This document shows, piece after piece, positions 26,015 through 34,281 of a stretch of 42,135 nt of DNA. Below the pieces are notes generated by a model, which saw only the letters and a program-made list of their open reading frames with translations, was not told the origin of the DNA and did not search any database. This DNA comes from Lentisphaerota bacterium. GTDB lineage: Bacteria > Verrucomicrobiota > Lentisphaeria > Victivallales > Victivallaceae. The number at the start of each line of letters is the position of its first letter. Positions within the stretch are counted from its first letter, which is position 1. The DNA lies in NCBI GenBank assembly GCA_015061745.1, contig SUWB01000029.1:1-42135 (forward strand), read 5' to 3'. Made by a program: the position numbers and the translations under genes.

Positions 26015-26663
26015 GATAACGGATCAGAATTTCCACATTGTCCGTCAGAGCAGGCGTTTTGACACAGTTCTCTTTGTGACCGGGGATGAAGTTGATTACC
26101 TTGCCCCCCCAGGGCGTGTAACTTTCACAGCATTGAGGAAAACTCTGACCGTTGACAGTTCCCATCATCAGAAAGAGGGCAGGGGAGGTTTGTTCCAGAG
26201 CAGTGTAAACCTCATCCTCCGGCAATTCAAAAGGCCGCAATTTATTTGCCAGTTCGTGCCGGCATTTGCATACAGTCAGGGAACATTCGCCGTGGGGATG
26301 AACAGACGGCTCAACGCCATCAGGATCTTTGGGCCGGACCCAGCGTACTCCGGTGATGTGCCGCCACCACTCCCACTGCCAGAAAGCGGCACTTGAACCG
26401 TGAAGCAGCAGCAGATTTCCCCCTTGCTGACAATATTTTTTTACCGCTTTTTCCGCACCTGAGCCGGGATGGGGCAGGCCGCAGGTATTGCCGATCAGGT
26501 GAAGAATAAGAAGATCGCAATTATCTGCCCACGCCCCTTCTTCAAGCAGAGTGAAGTCATCTTCAAAAAAACGGACACGCTCTTGCAGAGCCGGAGTGAG
26601 AGCGTGAAAAATGTTTTTCCCGGCGTGGGTATTGAAATGATTATCTGCAAAAAAGTAAATCAT
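25989..26663 (-). CDS. ThuA-like glutamine-amidotransferase-fold protein
   Basis: A 224-residue protein of the ThuA/trehalose-utilisation family (class I glutaminase-like fold). Seen: DLLILHLIGNT, the strand-turn GGNLLLLHGSSAAFWQW (about 82-98) where glutaminases carry the nucleophile elbow, and the C-terminal VINFIPGHKENC. ThuA proteins lack the glutaminase Cys and are found in sugar-degradation clusters. ATG 26663 is chosen over the in-frame TTG at 26669 because AAGGA then has a 7-nt spacer. A strong minus-strand terminator ends about 33 bp upstream, so the gene needs read-through or a promoter overlapping the terminator. Its last 26 bp overlap the ABC exporter gene, in convergent orientation. 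Confidence 0.75.
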   Translation of the reverse strand: MIYFFADNHFNTHAGKNIFHALTPALQERVRFFEDDFTLLEEGAWADNCDLLILHLIGNTCGLPHPGSGAEKAVKKYCQQGGNLLLLHGSSAAFWQWEWWRHITGVRWVRPKDPDGVEPSVHPHGECSLTVCKCRHELANKLRPFELPEDEVYTALEQTSPALFLMMGTVNGQSFPQCCESYTPWGGKVINFIPGHKENCVKTPALTDNVEILIRYLTNCPEQV

Positions 26664-26695
26664 AGACAAATCCTTATGAGTGAAGCTGAAAGGAT

Positions 26696-26731
26696 AAAGA
26701 AAAAGGGGGGCTTTGAAAGGGACTTCCCCCC
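26696..26731 (-). terminator. Intrinsic terminator after the oxidoreductase gene
   Basis: Read on the minus strand, six G (26726-26731) pair with six C (26705-26710) around a 15-nt loop, followed by CTTTTTCTTT-type T-rich sequence (26696-26704). It lies 40 bp after the stop of the NADH:flavin oxidoreductase gene. Confidence 0.7.
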
Positions 26732-26770
26732 AGACCTTGATCCTTTTATATTGGGACGCTGACTTAAAAT

Positions 26771-28240
26771 TTATTTTTTACGGAGACGTTCAGCCAGTTC
26801 CCGTTTGCGTGCTTTGAGAATTTCAGCTTCCTGTTTGACTTTGTAGAAAGGGTCAAGAGGATAACAGCCGGAAACAAGTCCGTTGCGGGGAGCTGTGGTG
26901 CAATCTCCGAAAGTACGGCAAAGTTTCTTTGTTTTGAGAGGAACTCCCGCCAATGAATCAGCGCAAATTTCCGGATAAGCAAGAGCTTGACGGCCGATAC
27001 CGACAAAGTCCGCCTGATTGTCACGGATGACACGCTGGGCGATATTGACCATATACTCCTGAAGACAGCTGTAACCGGAACCTACCAGTTTGATCCGGCT
27101 GCCGAATTCCTTTTTGAGTTCAGCAACAGTTTCGATCTGGCGGCACGCTCCGGCGACGGGATCTTCCGGAGGCAGATAACCGTCCCAGACCGGGAAATAG
27201 GCCGGACGCTGGAAGTGAGGATTATAGTAGGGACTGCAAACAGTGGTGCAGACCAGTTCGATGCCCAGTTCACAGCAAAGTTCAAGGAACTGACGGGTTT
27301 CAGTCAGATCGCGTCCAAGGCCTGTGCCATCGCCGCCGAAAGCGTAGGGATAGCTGCCCACCTTGACATTGCCCCGTTCCATAGGCACACCCCTGCGGTC
27401 GGGACCGGGTTCAAAGGGAATGCAGTCAAAGAGAGAAAGCCTTGTGGCAACAGCCAGTCCGGGGGCGGCTTCACGGATGGCGGCAACGATCTCTTTGAAG
27501 AATCTCGTACGGTTTTCAAAGGAACCTCCATACGGCCCGGGGCGGGTGAATGCACTCAAAAATTCGTGCCCCAGATAACCGTGGGCCATCTTGACATCAA
27601 CAAAGTCAAACCCCAGTTTTTGAGCCAGAACGGCTGCTTTGGCAAAGTGTTTGACCACATTGGGGATATCACTGTCTGAAATAACGTTTGAACTGTTGCA
27701 ATGGAATCTTTCATCCAAAAGAGGATGTGTATAAGCTGTAACAGATTCCAGTTTTGCATCATCGTTGGGATGACTGTAACGTCCGGAATGGGTCAGCTGC
27801 AAGCCGATGAGAGTGTCGTCGGCAGTTCCGAAGCGTTCAGCGTGGATCGAACGCATTTCATCAAGGAGAGAGCCCAGTTTTGCGGCATTGTCCTCAGTGA
27901 GCATCAGCTGCCTTGTATTGCTGCGGCCGGAGTCCATAACGGCACAGGCTTCACAGCCGAAAAGGAGTTTTGCCCCGGAAATGGCAAAGTTATGCCACCG
28001 GCGGCGGGTCAGTTCACTGGGGGAGCCGTCTCTTTCGCAGTCCCAGCCTTCCATAGGCAGAATACACCAGCGGTTTCCCACCTTTTTAGAATAAACTTCT
28101 ATTTCCTGTGCCATAGGCGAGGCGGGAGCTGATTCAATATTGTCATCCAATTCCTGTTTTATGCCCAAAGTACGCAAATGTGCCCGGAATTCAGCGGTAT
28201 TTTTGAATGATGAGATCTTGGGAATATTGATTTCACTCAT
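26771..28240 (-). CDS. NADH:flavin oxidoreductase, old yellow enzyme family
   Basis: A 489-residue FMN TIM-barrel oxidoreductase. Seen: GLQLTHSGRYSHPN (active-site and FMN region), KMAHGYLGHEFLSAFTRPG followed by GSFENRTRF (the conserved OYE segment), and VGIGRQALAYPE near the C-terminus. It is longer than the classical ~360-residue OYE but lacks the full second FAD domain of 2,4-dienoyl-CoA reductase; the extra length is an N-terminal ~70-residue extension, insertions, and a Cys-containing tail GDCTTAPRNG. ATG 28240 has GGAGG upstream; a longer in-frame start inside the VOC gene is unlikely. It overlaps the VOC gene by 8 bp and ends the M20-VOC-OYE unit. The substrate is unknown. Confidence 0.85.
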   Translation of the reverse strand: MSEINIPKISSFKNTAEFRAHLRTLGIKQELDDNIESAPASPMAQEIEVYSKKVGNRWCILPMEGWDCERDGSPSELTRRRWHNFAISGAKLLFGCEACAVMDSGRSNTRQLMLTEDNAAKLGSLLDEMRSIHAERFGTADDTLIGLQLTHSGRYSHPNDDAKLESVTAYTHPLLDERFHCNSSNVISDSDIPNVVKHFAKAAVLAQKLGFDFVDVKMAHGYLGHEFLSAFTRPGPYGGSFENRTRFFKEIVAAIREAAPGLAVATRLSLFDCIPFEPGPDRRGVPMERGNVKVGSYPYAFGGDGTGLGRDLTETRQFLELCCELGIELVCTTVCSPYYNPHFQRPAYFPVWDGYLPPEDPVAGACRQIETVAELKKEFGSRIKLVGSGYSCLQEYMVNIAQRVIRDNQADFVGIGRQALAYPEICADSLAGVPLKTKKLCRTFGDCTTAPRNGLVSGCYPLDPFYKVKQEAEILKARKRELAERLRKK

Positions 28241-28589
28241 CTTTTTTTTCCTCCATAACAAAAAATTGATTACCTTCAGGATCCATTCCGCGGCGGTATT
28301 CATCACACCCTAAATGGAACTTTTCCTTGAGAAGCGGGAACCCGGCTTTGAGCAGCCTGTGTTCCAGTGCTTCCATATCAGGGGTCGTAAAACTCCAACA
28401 TACTGCAGATGAACCGTGTTCAAGAAATCTGGCATTGGTTTTGAGCAGATAGAGCCCTGTATCAGGGGCAATTGAGTAAAAACTGCCGAATGATGAACTC
28501 ATTTCACATTGACCAAGCTGCAGAACGTCACGGTAAAAACTTTCGCATAAAGGCAGATCATTGACCTTGATGATGACTGCACTTTTCAT
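28233..28589 (-). CDS. VOC-superfamily (glyoxalase/bleomycin-resistance fold) protein
   Basis: A 118-residue protein with the paired beta-alpha-beta-beta-beta arrangement of the vicinal-oxygen-chelate fold: IIKVNDLPLCESFYRDVLQL at the start, and the second half beginning near AVCWSFTTPDMEALEHRL and closing with MDPEGNQFFVME. The Glu in the last strand (VMEE) is at the usual metal-ligand position; no resistance or glyoxalase function can be claimed. It lies 5 bp after the M20 gene and overlaps the oxidoreductase start by 8 bp, so the three are co-translated. Confidence 0.8.
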   Translation of the reverse strand: MKSAVIIKVNDLPLCESFYRDVLQLGQCEMSSSFGSFYSIAPDTGLYLLKTNARFLEHGSSAVCWSFTTPDMEALEHRLLKAGFPLLKEKFHLGCDEYRRGMDPEGNQFFVMEEKKDE

Positions 28590-28594
28590 TGTTT

Positions 28595-29908
28595 TTACTC
28601 CTCTACTTCCCGTGAAACGACGGAATTAAGGGCGTCAGCAAGAGCGATATATTCATCTTTGGAAAGTTTCCCTTCCCGGTTTTCTGCGATCTTGCGGGCA
28701 TTTGCGGCATTATTTGCCAAAAGATCAATGGCCATTGAGGCGACGATCTTGGCATTGACCACATAGGCTTTTTGTTTATCAGCGATACGGTAATTGATTC
28801 CGTGTCCTGTGCCGGCAGCTCCTGCAGTATGGCCGTGCAAGGTGGGCATAATAGTGCTCAGATCTCCCATATCGGTTGACGCATTGCTGGGATTTGAGCC
28901 CAAATCGGGAACTTCCGGATCGACGGCTGCGGCTGTTGCGGAATAGATTTGTTCCAAAACTTTGTCGTCACAATGGGGCATATATCCGGGGATCGTCACA
29001 ATTTCAATTCCTGCACCGACTGCCATAGCAGCCCCCTGCATTGCCCGGTCAAACTCGGTGTGAAGTGTTTTCAATGTAGCGATGCTGTTTGCACGGACCA
29101 GAAACTCCATCTTGCATTGATCGGGGATAATATTGACCACATCTCCCCCCTGGGTGACGATACCGTGGATACGCACTGTGGGATTCATTCCGGACCAGCG
29201 TTCCCGGAGCAAACCGACTGCAGTCTGGGCCAGGGTCATAGCGTGGAGTGCATTTATGCCGCCGCCGGGGGAAGCGGCGTGACAGGAACGCCCTTTGAAG
29301 ACCACTTTTTTGGAAACAAAGCCGTTGTAGGGACCGCAGCCGTATTTGCCGCCGGCGTGAAGCATATAGGCAAGTTGAATATCATCAAAGACTCCCTGAC
29401 GGATCAATTCCCCTTTGCCGCCCAGAGAAGATATCTTTTTTTCTGCGATCATCTGAAGCCGTTTTTCGATTTCGATACATTCTTCAGCAGGGACGGCCAC
29501 AAAAGCGATTTTGCCGCTGAGTTCCTTTGCGATACCGGCGGCGGAAAGACCGATAGCCGCCCCCAGCATACCGGCCATACTGGCATTGTGTCCACAGGCG
29601 TGTACGGCACCGGTTTCGGGATCGCATTCAGGATGATTGGGAAGAATAAGAGAATCCATTTCGCCCAGAATGGCGATAGCAGGAGCATCTTCAGAAAAAG
29701 TCATATCGCCTCTGACGCCGGTAATTCCCAGCTTTTCCCGGGGAGACAGCCCCAGAGATCTCATTACATCTGCTGCGAGGGCTGCTGTTTTGAATTCCCG
29801 GTAGCCCGGTTCGGGATTTTTCCAGATTGTGTCCCCGATATTGATTATTTTTTCGGCATTGGCGTCAATTGCTGCAAACACTTTTGCTTTCAGTTCTTCA
29901 AAAGCCAT
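28595..29908 (-). CDS. M20-family metallo-amidohydrolase (AbgB/M20D-like)
   Basis: A 437-residue zinc amidohydrolase of the M20D group (aminoacylase, AbgB and IAA-amino-acid hydrolase relatives). Seen: AILGEMDSL, the metal motif HACGHNASMAGMLGAA, PAEECIE (catalytic Glu region), MLHAGGKYGC, the dimerisation-domain stretch GRSCHAASPGGGINALHA, and STDMGDLSTIMP. It probably hydrolyses an N-acyl or amide bond of a small molecule in the cytoplasm (no signal peptide). ATG 29908 has AAAGG upstream. It is the first gene of the M20-VOC-OYE unit and begins only 34 bp after the speD terminator. Confidence 0.88.
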   Translation of the reverse strand: MAFEELKAKVFAAIDANAEKIINIGDTIWKNPEPGYREFKTAALAADVMRSLGLSPREKLGITGVRGDMTFSEDAPAIAILGEMDSLILPNHPECDPETGAVHACGHNASMAGMLGAAIGLSAAGIAKELSGKIAFVAVPAEECIEIEKRLQMIAEKKISSLGGKGELIRQGVFDDIQLAYMLHAGGKYGCGPYNGFVSKKVVFKGRSCHAASPGGGINALHAMTLAQTAVGLLRERWSGMNPTVRIHGIVTQGGDVVNIIPDQCKMEFLVRANSIATLKTLHTEFDRAMQGAAMAVGAGIEIVTIPGYMPHCDDKVLEQIYSATAAAVDPEVPDLGSNPSNASTDMGDLSTIMPTLHGHTAGAAGTGHGINYRIADKQKAYVVNAKIVASMAIDLLANNAANARKIAENREGKLSKDEYIALADALNSVVSREVEE

Positions 29909-29942
29909 ACTAAAACCTTTCTTTTGACTCTTGTTTTTAAAG

Positions 29943-29966
29943 AAAAAACCCGGTGTTGACCGGGTT
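29943..29966 (-). terminator. Intrinsic terminator after speD
   Basis: On the minus strand a perfect 8-bp stem (AACCCGGT / ACCGGGTT, plus-strand 29959-29966 and 29947-29954) with a 4-nt loop is followed by a run of T (29943-29948). The stem begins inside the speD stop codon (29965-29967). It marks the end of the gyrA operon. Confidence 0.85.
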
Positions 29967-30786
29967 AAATTCTGACTTGGGGCTGCATACGATAGTAGGC
30001 TCCACCCAATAATTCCACTGCACTTTCGGCTGCTTTGCGGGGATCTATAAATTCTTTGACAAAAATATCCAGATAAACAGACTTGTTTTCCGGAACAAAA
30101 GAACCTGAAAGACAGCCCTTTGAAAGAAGTTGGACAAAGTCTTTTTCTTCTCCGGCTGCCGCACGGAGTGTGAATTCCCCACCTTTTTCCAGACCTGAAA
30201 TACTGAGAAATTCTGAAACGAATTTTTCAGGTGCATCCTTGTCATTAAAGTCAAAGTTCCGGCAGTTGCAGATATCCACAGCACACGAAATAGCCCGTGC
30301 CCGTGTTTCTTCAAAGCGGCTTTTCCAGGAAAGCTGAAAAGAAGGACACCCCTGCTGTTCGACAACCGGTACCAACCGTTCAACACCGTTGTTGCCGACG
30401 ATCCCTCTGTTGACCAGACTTGACACGATCCACTCACGGCAGCCGAGACCGCTGGAAATAATTTCAATGGCTTTGTCAAAGTCAACGCCTTCGCCGCAAG
30501 TAAAAAGATCCACCGCGGCATATTCGTGTTCCGGCCAGGCGTGTACAGCGAAATGGGATTCACTGATGACCACAACCCCGGAAACGCCCTGAGGCGTGAA
30601 TTGGTGAAACTGAGAAGTGATGACAGTGGCACCGGATCCGCGGGCAGAGTTGAGAAAAATCTTTTCCATAACCGCCGCATCAGCGAGGATCTGGGGATCA
30701 CAGTCGTAAAACTCAACTGTCATCTGGCGTCCGAGGGCAAAACCTCCTGTCCCCCGGACGCTTTTTCCGGAAAAAGCAGCAGTCAT
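29965..30786 (-). CDS. speD: S-adenosylmethionine decarboxylase proenzyme with second SpeD-like half
   Basis: Makes decarboxylated AdoMet, the aminopropyl donor for spermidine. The protein self-cleaves to create the pyruvoyl cofactor. Residues 20-125 match the short Thermotoga/Bacillus-type enzyme: VVVISESHFAVHAWPEHEYA with cleavage Ser77, His82, and Cys97 in DLFTCG, all at family spacing. The protein has 273 residues, about twice the ~125-130 of that type. The C-terminal half (about 160-273) repeats the pattern (RAISCAVDICNC at its start, SVYLDIFVKEFIDPRKAAES near its end) but has no Ser-His or Cys equivalents, so it looks like an inactive tandem copy. It lies 3 bp after the PpiD-like gene with no clear ribosome-binding site, suggesting coupling. 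Confidence 0.9.
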   Translation of the reverse strand: MTAAFSGKSVRGTGGFALGRQMTVEFYDCDPQILADAAVMEKIFLNSARGSGATVITSQFHQFTPQGVSGVVVISESHFAVHAWPEHEYAAVDLFTCGEGVDFDKAIEIISSGLGCREWIVSSLVNRGIVGNNGVERLVPVVEQQGCPSFQLSWKSRFEETRARAISCAVDICNCRNFDFNDKDAPEKFVSEFLSISGLEKGGEFTLRAAAGEEKDFVQLLSKGCLSGSFVPENKSVYLDIFVKEFIDPRKAAESAVELLGGAYYRMQPQVRI

Positions 30787-30789
30787 ATT

Positions 30790-32442
30790 TTATTGACGTT
30801 CGGCGGTAATGGAGGGATCAAGCTGGCACTGGGCACTGAGTTCTTCCATAAAAGCGGCCTGCTGCTGCTGGGCTTTCTGCATACGGACGATCATCATATA
30901 CTGATCTTCTTTGCCTTTGAATGCCTTGTAATCAGGAGCCTTGCGTGATACAAGCATAACCATCTGCAAGTTGGCCATAGGAGCGGCGATCTCACCGACT
31001 TTCAGTTTGAGAGAATTCATCATTGCCTGCTGGAATTTTGCATCACGGGCAGGTTCGGACAGCGTGAATTTCACATTGGTATATTTGACGCCGGTCAGAG
31101 AGTTGAAGGCTTTGGCCTGCTGGTTGGCAGGCTGTTTGCGGATTGCAGCAAAAGCGGTCTCAGCTTTTTTACGGGCGGCTTTGTAGAGAGAGTCTTTGAC
31201 TTGGTCGAGACGAACCTGAGCAAGGACTTCTTCAAGTTTGGCAGGACGGGTTTCGACCCGGTTGCGCAGGAAGCCCACGCAGGCACTGTCAGCAGTTGCG
31301 ACAACTTTGGTCACAGGATTGCCGGCTGCCTGATTGAGAGCGGCAACCAGATCGGCGGAGTGGATAGAGCTGATGTTGCCGGAAGTGAAGCTGACTTTGG
31401 GATTTTCGATAACAGCCAGTTTCAGGCGGTCAGCGATTTTGCGGAAAGCGTTGATTTTATCAGCTTTTTTGTCCACAGCGGCAACAGCATCAGCAGCATC
31501 AACGGCAAAGTCTTCAGCGGCGCGCTGGGCCATATCGGCACTTTCGATCTTGATGAATTCATCACGGACTTTGGCTTTGGCAGCTGCAAAGGTTTGGGGT
31601 TTGCCATCTTTACCGGTGAAAAGGGCTTTGTTGGCATTGTAGAATTTCTGCAGTTCTTTGGCCGTTGCTTTTTTGGCTGCCTGAGCGGTAAAGAGGGAGT
31701 ATTTGAATTCAACCACCATAACGTCCATCCAACCGGGAATGTTGTAGCTTCCTTTGTTGGCATTGAAATAAGCATTGACAGCTTTCTGCTCTGCGGCGGG
31801 AAGTTCGGTAACTTTGCGGGCATTGGGCTTGACCAGTTTGCCGGGGGTTCCCACCTGGAATTCTGCGACCCGGATTTCGTAAGGGGTATTGAACTGACGG
31901 AACAGTTCTTTTGCTTCGCCGGGGGTGGCGATGACGGCACTTCCCTGCTGACTCTGGAATTTGTTGATAATCAGCATCATACGGAGAGATTCTTCAATAT
32001 CCTGTTTGGTAATGCCAAAGCGGTTCAGATTGGTCAGCAGAGTGTTGTATTTTTTCAAATCAAATTTACCGTTGCTCTGGAGCATCGGGTGCATTTTCAA
32101 TGCTGAAGCAACTTCTTTGTCGCTGGCAGTGATACCGGTGGAACGGGCTTTTTCCAGCATACAGTAAAAGTAGAACTGCTGTTCAATGCGAGCTTCTCCC
32201 ACAGGGAATCCCAACTGATTGCACACTTCAAGATTGCGGTGGATTTCACGCAGATCTTCATAGGTCACTTTTTTACCGAATGCAGTTCCCACCCGGGCAC
32301 CGCTGCCATTGTCGGGGCCGAAACCGAAAAATGATCCCGGCACCATAAATCCGATAAAGGAGATAATGATGACAATAGTGAACAGACCGAAGAGCCAGCG
32401 GCTGTGGCGGTGGAACACACTGTTGAGTTTTTTGATGATCAT
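30790..32442 (-). CDS. PpiD/SurA-like membrane-anchored periplasmic chaperone
   Basis: A 550-residue protein with an N-terminal transmembrane anchor (LFGLFTIVIIISFIGFMVPG, about 15-34) and a SurA_N_3/PpiD-type helical region (about 45-190: VTYEDLREIHRN, LKMHPMLQSNGKFDLKKY, ITKQDIEESLRMMLI). The parvulin PPIase core expected after it in PpiD is not evident. The rest is Ala/Lys-rich helix with short strands, and the end is Gln-rich. It probably assists folding of exported proteins at the inner membrane, as PpiD does. The start is ATG with AAAGGAAA upstream. Fifth gene of the gyrA operon, 21 bp after the YbbR-like gene and 3 bp before speD. Confidence 0.75.
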   Translation of the reverse strand: MIIKKLNSVFHRHSRWLFGLFTIVIIISFIGFMVPGSFFGFGPDNGSGARVGTAFGKKVTYEDLREIHRNLEVCNQLGFPVGEARIEQQFYFYCMLEKARSTGITASDKEVASALKMHPMLQSNGKFDLKKYNTLLTNLNRFGITKQDIEESLRMMLIINKFQSQQGSAVIATPGEAKELFRQFNTPYEIRVAEFQVGTPGKLVKPNARKVTELPAAEQKAVNAYFNANKGSYNIPGWMDVMVVEFKYSLFTAQAAKKATAKELQKFYNANKALFTGKDGKPQTFAAAKAKVRDEFIKIESADMAQRAAEDFAVDAADAVAAVDKKADKINAFRKIADRLKLAVIENPKVSFTSGNISSIHSADLVAALNQAAGNPVTKVVATADSACVGFLRNRVETRPAKLEEVLAQVRLDQVKDSLYKAARKKAETAFAAIRKQPANQQAKAFNSLTGVKYTNVKFTLSEPARDAKFQQAMMNSLKLKVGEIAAPMANLQMVMLVSRKAPDYKAFKGKEDQYMMIVRMQKAQQQQAAFMEELSAQCQLDPSITAERQ

Positions 32443-32463
32443 AATTGTTTCCTTTCTTTTTTG

Positions 32464-33441
32464 TTAAAACAGTGATCTGTTGGATGTTTTGGATTTTAAC
32501 AGTATTTCTACTTCTTCCGGAATGATCGAGACCATATCGATTTCCGGTACATTGACGTGACAACGCAGAGGAACTCTGCTGCGGCCGGGGGATTTTATAT
32601 CAATGGTATCCACAAAAATCCGGACCTGATCAGGCTGCAGGGCTGCAAGTTTTGCAGCTGGCCCCCGCAGGATCAATTCTGCCCCATGGGGGAGGGGGGG
32701 GATGATTGAGAACTCCGCATTATCTGCCGGATTTCTCAGAAATGAAACCGGCAGACGCATTGAACGGCTGCTGAACTGACGGATCAGTTTTACCCGGGCC
32801 AACACACTTGAAGGGGCCGCAGAAACCTGACCGGGCAGGGCGAGAGCTGTGTTGAATTCAAAAAATTCAGGAGCATTGGTCAGGGGAATGCGGTTTGTAT
32901 GAACATATTTCAGCTTTGAAATGACATTTTCAGCACCTGTAATGATTACTTTGTCCGGAATGGTCTCGTAACTCAATTCCATACCCGGAGGCACAGTGCC
33001 GTCAAAAACAGGACGAACGGCAACACTTCTTTCGCCGCGGCTCAATAAATTGAGTCTGAGATTGCCTTCTTCCGGGAAGTCAATATTGTGCAGGGTGAAT
33101 TTTCTGTCAGAAATGGTAATATTTTTAGAAGTTACCTTGACCAGATAAGTGCCGTCCGGCTGTCGGTGGTGCGGACCGACTTTGACACTGACCTGTACGT
33201 TGCCCGGACGGAATTCAGCTCCGGCACGGCCTTTGAGAGTCAACGCAATTTCAGGAGAATTACCTGTCTGTTCCTGCAAACCGGGGGCAAGTGTCAATGC
33301 CACAGGGACACGGACACGAACCAGGCGGTGTTCAACGGTGAGCTGAGAATGTAAATGGACATAGAGAAAAATAGCAAAAGCCAATGCCACACCCCGGCGC
33401 AGAGGATCCCGCTTTATAAAAAGCCAGATTTTAGTCAACAC
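32464..33441 (-). CDS. YbbR-domain protein, CdaR-like partner of diadenylate cyclase
   Basis: A 325-residue protein with one N-terminal transmembrane helix (GVALAFAIFLYVHL) followed by three YbbR-like beta domains outside the membrane (for example VRVRVPVALTLAPGL, VAVRPVFDGTVPPGMELSYETIPDKVIITG, RMRLPVSFLR). In Firmicutes the equivalent CdaR binds and modulates CdaA. The start is GTG at 33441, supported by AGGAGG with an 8-nt spacer. It overlaps the cdaA stop by 11 bp, which implies coupled translation. The usual third partner, glmM, is not next to it here. Confidence 0.88.
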   Translation of the reverse strand: MLTKIWLFIKRDPLRRGVALAFAIFLYVHLHSQLTVEHRLVRVRVPVALTLAPGLQEQTGNSPEIALTLKGRAGAEFRPGNVQVSVKVGPHHRQPDGTYLVKVTSKNITISDRKFTLHNIDFPEEGNLRLNLLSRGERSVAVRPVFDGTVPPGMELSYETIPDKVIITGAENVISKLKYVHTNRIPLTNAPEFFEFNTALALPGQVSAAPSSVLARVKLIRQFSSRSMRLPVSFLRNPADNAEFSIIPPLPHGAELILRGPAAKLAALQPDQVRIFVDTIDIKSPGRSRVPLRCHVNVPEIDMVSIIPEEVEILLKSKTSNRSLF

Positions 33442-34279
33442 GTGAAGGTCCTCCTTTTTCCTGAGTTGAGTTCAGTAAGTGACCATTGTTGTCGCATTCT
33501 TCCATAACGAGCATCGTTTCCTGAATCTCGGAATCAGCTTTTTGAATAATGTACTGCTCAAGCAGCCGTTCCAACTGGGGCAGGGAAAGGTCCCTGTGAA
33601 ATTCATCTTTACAGGTGATACTGATTGCTCCGGTTTCTTCTGAGACAACGACACTGACAGCATCCGTTTCATCAGAAATCCCCAAGGCTGCCCGGTGGCG
33701 GGTGCCGAGCCTGGGCGAAATTTTTTCGTTCCTTGTCAAAGGCAGGATCACCCGGGCTGCCAGAATGTGGTCATCCCGGATAATAACGGCTCCGTCGTGG
33801 AGAGGTGAATTCGGGTAAAAAATCGATTCAAGGATCAAAGCATTGACCTTTATGTCCAGTGGAATGGAATCGTCAATAAGCATCTGCAATTTGATTCTGC
33901 GTTCAATAACGATCAAAGCTCCGCATTTGCGCCGGGACATATCCCGGACCGCAGCAACAAGTTCACCGATGAACTCACGTTTCTTTTTTCCCTGCCACAC
34001 CATAACGCTGCCCAATTGAGCCAGCGCACGGCGGAGTTCCGGCTGAAAGAGAATAATCAAAGCCAGAAAGGCCGAAGCGTAAAGGGTGGAAAGAATATAG
34101 TTGATGACCTGAAGCCCCAACTGATTCGCCGCCAGCGCAAGAGCCATAACACCGATCAACGCACCTGTGAGCACCAGAGAACCTCTTGTGTTGCGCAAGT
34201 AATAAAGAAGCTCATTGATCACAAAAAAGAGAATGCCGACTTCAAGAATGGCCTTCAGCAGAGTGTACATAGATTCCAT
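33431..34279 (-). CDS. cdaA: Diadenylate cyclase CdaA (c-di-AMP synthase)
   Basis: A 282-residue membrane enzyme joining two ATP into cyclic di-AMP. Three N-terminal hydrophobic helices (about 8-90) are followed by the DAC domain with SPLHDGAVII (DGA at 162-164) and GTRHRAALGISDETDA (RHR at 194-196), the ATP-binding signatures. ATG 34279 was chosen because AAGGAG precedes it and the helices begin there; the longer frame would read back into folP. It lies 2 bp after folP and overlaps the YbbR-like gene by 11 bp. The C-terminal ~60 residues are acidic and extend past the core domain. Confidence 0.93.
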   Translation of the reverse strand: MESMYTLLKAILEVGILFFVINELLYYLRNTRGSLVLTGALIGVMALALAANQLGLQVINYILSTLYASAFLALIILFQPELRRALAQLGSVMVWQGKKKREFIGELVAAVRDMSRRKCGALIVIERRIKLQMLIDDSIPLDIKVNALILESIFYPNSPLHDGAVIIRDDHILAARVILPLTRNEKISPRLGTRHRAALGISDETDAVSVVVSEETGAISITCKDEFHRDLSLPQLERLLEQYIIQKADSEIQETMLVMEECDNNGHLLNSTQEKGGPSRVD

Positions 34280-34281
34280 AA

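Noticed and set aside
28949..29959. Long open frame (336 codons) on the plus strand opposite the M20 gene
   Set aside because: It is antisense to a gene with clear zinc-hydrolase motifs, is Cys/His-rich with no domain, and has no ribosome-binding site.
31201..32106. Long open frame (301 codons) on the plus strand opposite the PpiD-like gene
   Set aside because: Phe/Gly-rich translation typical of a frame opposite an Ala/Lys-rich coding sequence; the opposite strand has the anchor and SurA-like domain.
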